Below, piece after piece: positions 63,426 to 64,000 of a DNA stretch of 64,000 nucleotides (position 1 is the first letter of the stretch; each line of letters starts with the position of its first letter). Origin of the DNA: JAFAZJ01 sp964437145 (GTDB taxonomy: Bacteria; Pseudomonadota; Alphaproteobacteria; Reyranellales; Reyranellaceae); assembly GCA_964437145.1 (NCBI GenBank), contig CAYTFW010000002.1:39373-103372 (forward strand). The letters are read 5' to 3'. A model generated the notes under the pieces. It ran no database searches, was not told the origin of the DNA, and saw only the letters and a program-made list of their open reading frames with translations. A program made the translations under genes and the position numbers.

Positions 63426-64000
63426 CTACTTGGCGTCGCCGTCCTCGTTCGGCTTGCGGGCGCGGTTGAGCGCGGCGCCCAGGATGTCGCCCAGGCTGGC
63501 GCCGGAGTCGGACGAGCCGTAATCGGCCATCGCCTGCTTCTCCTCGTCGGCCTCGCGCGCCTTGACCGACAGCACCACGCGGCGCGCCGCGCGGTCGATG
63601 TTGGTCACCTTGGCGTCGATCTTGTCGCCCACGGCGTAGCGATCCGGGCGCTGCTCGGAGCGGTCGCGGCTGAGCTCGGTCTTGCGGATGAAGCCCGGGA
63701 TGCCGTCGGCCACCGTGACGTCGAGGCCGCCTTCCTGGATGGCCGAGACCACCGCGGTGACAACCTCGCCCTTCTTGATGGCGTTGACCTTCTCGAAGGG
63801 GTCGTTGAGCAGCTGCTTGATGCCCAGCGAAATGCGCTCCTTGTCGGTGTCGACGTCGAGCACCTTGACCTTGACGACGTCGCCCTTCTTGAAGTTGCGG
63901 ATCGCTTCCTCGCCCGGCAGGTCCCACGACAGATCGCTGAGATGGACCATGCCGTCGATGTCGCCGGGCAGGCCGACGAACAGGCCGAACTCGGTGATGT
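63426..64000 (-). CDS. rpsA: 30S ribosomal protein S1 (partial, C-terminal part)
   Basis: Last ~191 residues; the 5' part is outside the window. Two S1/OB repeats are visible: ITEFGLFVGLPGDIDGMVHLSDLSW with KKGDVVKVKVLDVDTDKERISLGIKQL, and VVTAVVSAIQEGGLDVTVADGIPGFIRKTEL with DKIDAKVTNIDRAARRVVLSVK. S1 helps mRNA bind the 30S subunit. It ends with a charged tail (RARKPNEDGDAK). Next in the same direction come the intron and ihfB. Confidence 0.95.
   Translation of the reverse strand, partial: ITEFGLFVGLPGDIDGMVHLSDLSWDLPGEEAIRNFKKGDVVKVKVLDVDTDKERISLGIKQLLNDPFEKVNAIKKGEVVTAVVSAIQEGGLDVTVADGIPGFIRKTELSRDRSEQRPDRYAVGDKIDAKVTNIDRAARRVVLSVKAREADEEKQAMADYGSSDSGASLGDILGAALNRARKPNEDGDAK

Noticed and set aside
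63256..63927. Frame overlapping rpsA on the minus strand
   Set aside because: It runs in another frame through the ribosomal protein S1 gene and the intron and has no family match.

Overview
The window is about 64 kb of high-GC proteobacterial chromosome. Gene content points to an alphaproteobacterium of rhizobial or Rhodospirillales/Reyranella type: an FMN-riboswitch-controlled RibH2-like lumazine synthase, Bug-type solute receptors, a LivK-type ABC system, dispersed palindromic repeats, and rpsA followed by ihfB. I cannot name the genus from sequence alone. Most genes are packed in operons with 1-17 nt overlaps (ATGA, GTGA or TGATG junctions), which fixes many start codons.

Layout. 1-615: the end of an unknown gene, a GNAT acetyltransferase, and the 3' scrap of a gene whose intact relative lies at 8096-8785. 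716-8031: a heavy-metal RND efflux operon (adaptor, pump, small periplasmic protein, response regulator, sensor kinase), bracketed by a 56 bp direct repeat. 9068-10690: a GMC oxidoreductase. 10850-20077: a compact lower-GC island, all on the + strand: Vsr endonuclease, C5-cytosine methyltransferase, MORC/MutL-like GHKL ATPase, Z1-domain helicase-like protein, PD-(D/E)XK nuclease and AIPR protein. It looks like a restriction-modification-derived phage defence system. 20105-28333: mixed metabolism (two alpha/beta hydrolases, a citryl-CoA-lyase-like protein, two periplasmic binding proteins, and a polysaccharide deacetylase next to a putative glycoside hydrolase).

28389-34584 (minus): SDR, AMP-forming acyl-CoA ligase, 2-oxoacid dehydrogenase E1alpha, E1beta and E2, and an acyl carrier protein. 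Five of these genes are translationally coupled. 34678-41765: a complete selenocysteine locus. selA, selB and tRNA-Sec lie in one minus-strand unit; a flavin-oxidoreductase/SelD fusion and mobB lie divergently on the plus strand. This suggests the selenoprotein is a molybdenum enzyme such as formate dehydrogenase, encoded elsewhere.

41907-60834: acyl-CoA dehydrogenase, a PRISE-type SDR, asparaginase, the FMN riboswitch and ribH on the + strand, hydantoinase hyuA/hyuB, a branched-chain-type ABC transporter with a fused LivHM permease, and a seven-gene overlapping operon (lapA-like, ornithine-cyclodeaminase-like, phosphoesterase, GNAT, flavin oxidoreductase, DUF1185, SnoaL-like). Imperfect and perfect inverted repeats (REP/MITE-like) sit in several gaps. 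60965-64000: rpsA (partial) and ihfB, with a class C-like group II intron inserted immediately after the rpsA terminator.

The best candidates for follow-up are the 10850-20077 defence-like island, the duplicated gene end that brackets the metal operon, the terminator-seated group II intron, the E1/E2-ligase-ACP cluster, and the hairpin that buries the SDR ribosome-binding site just after tRNA-Sec.
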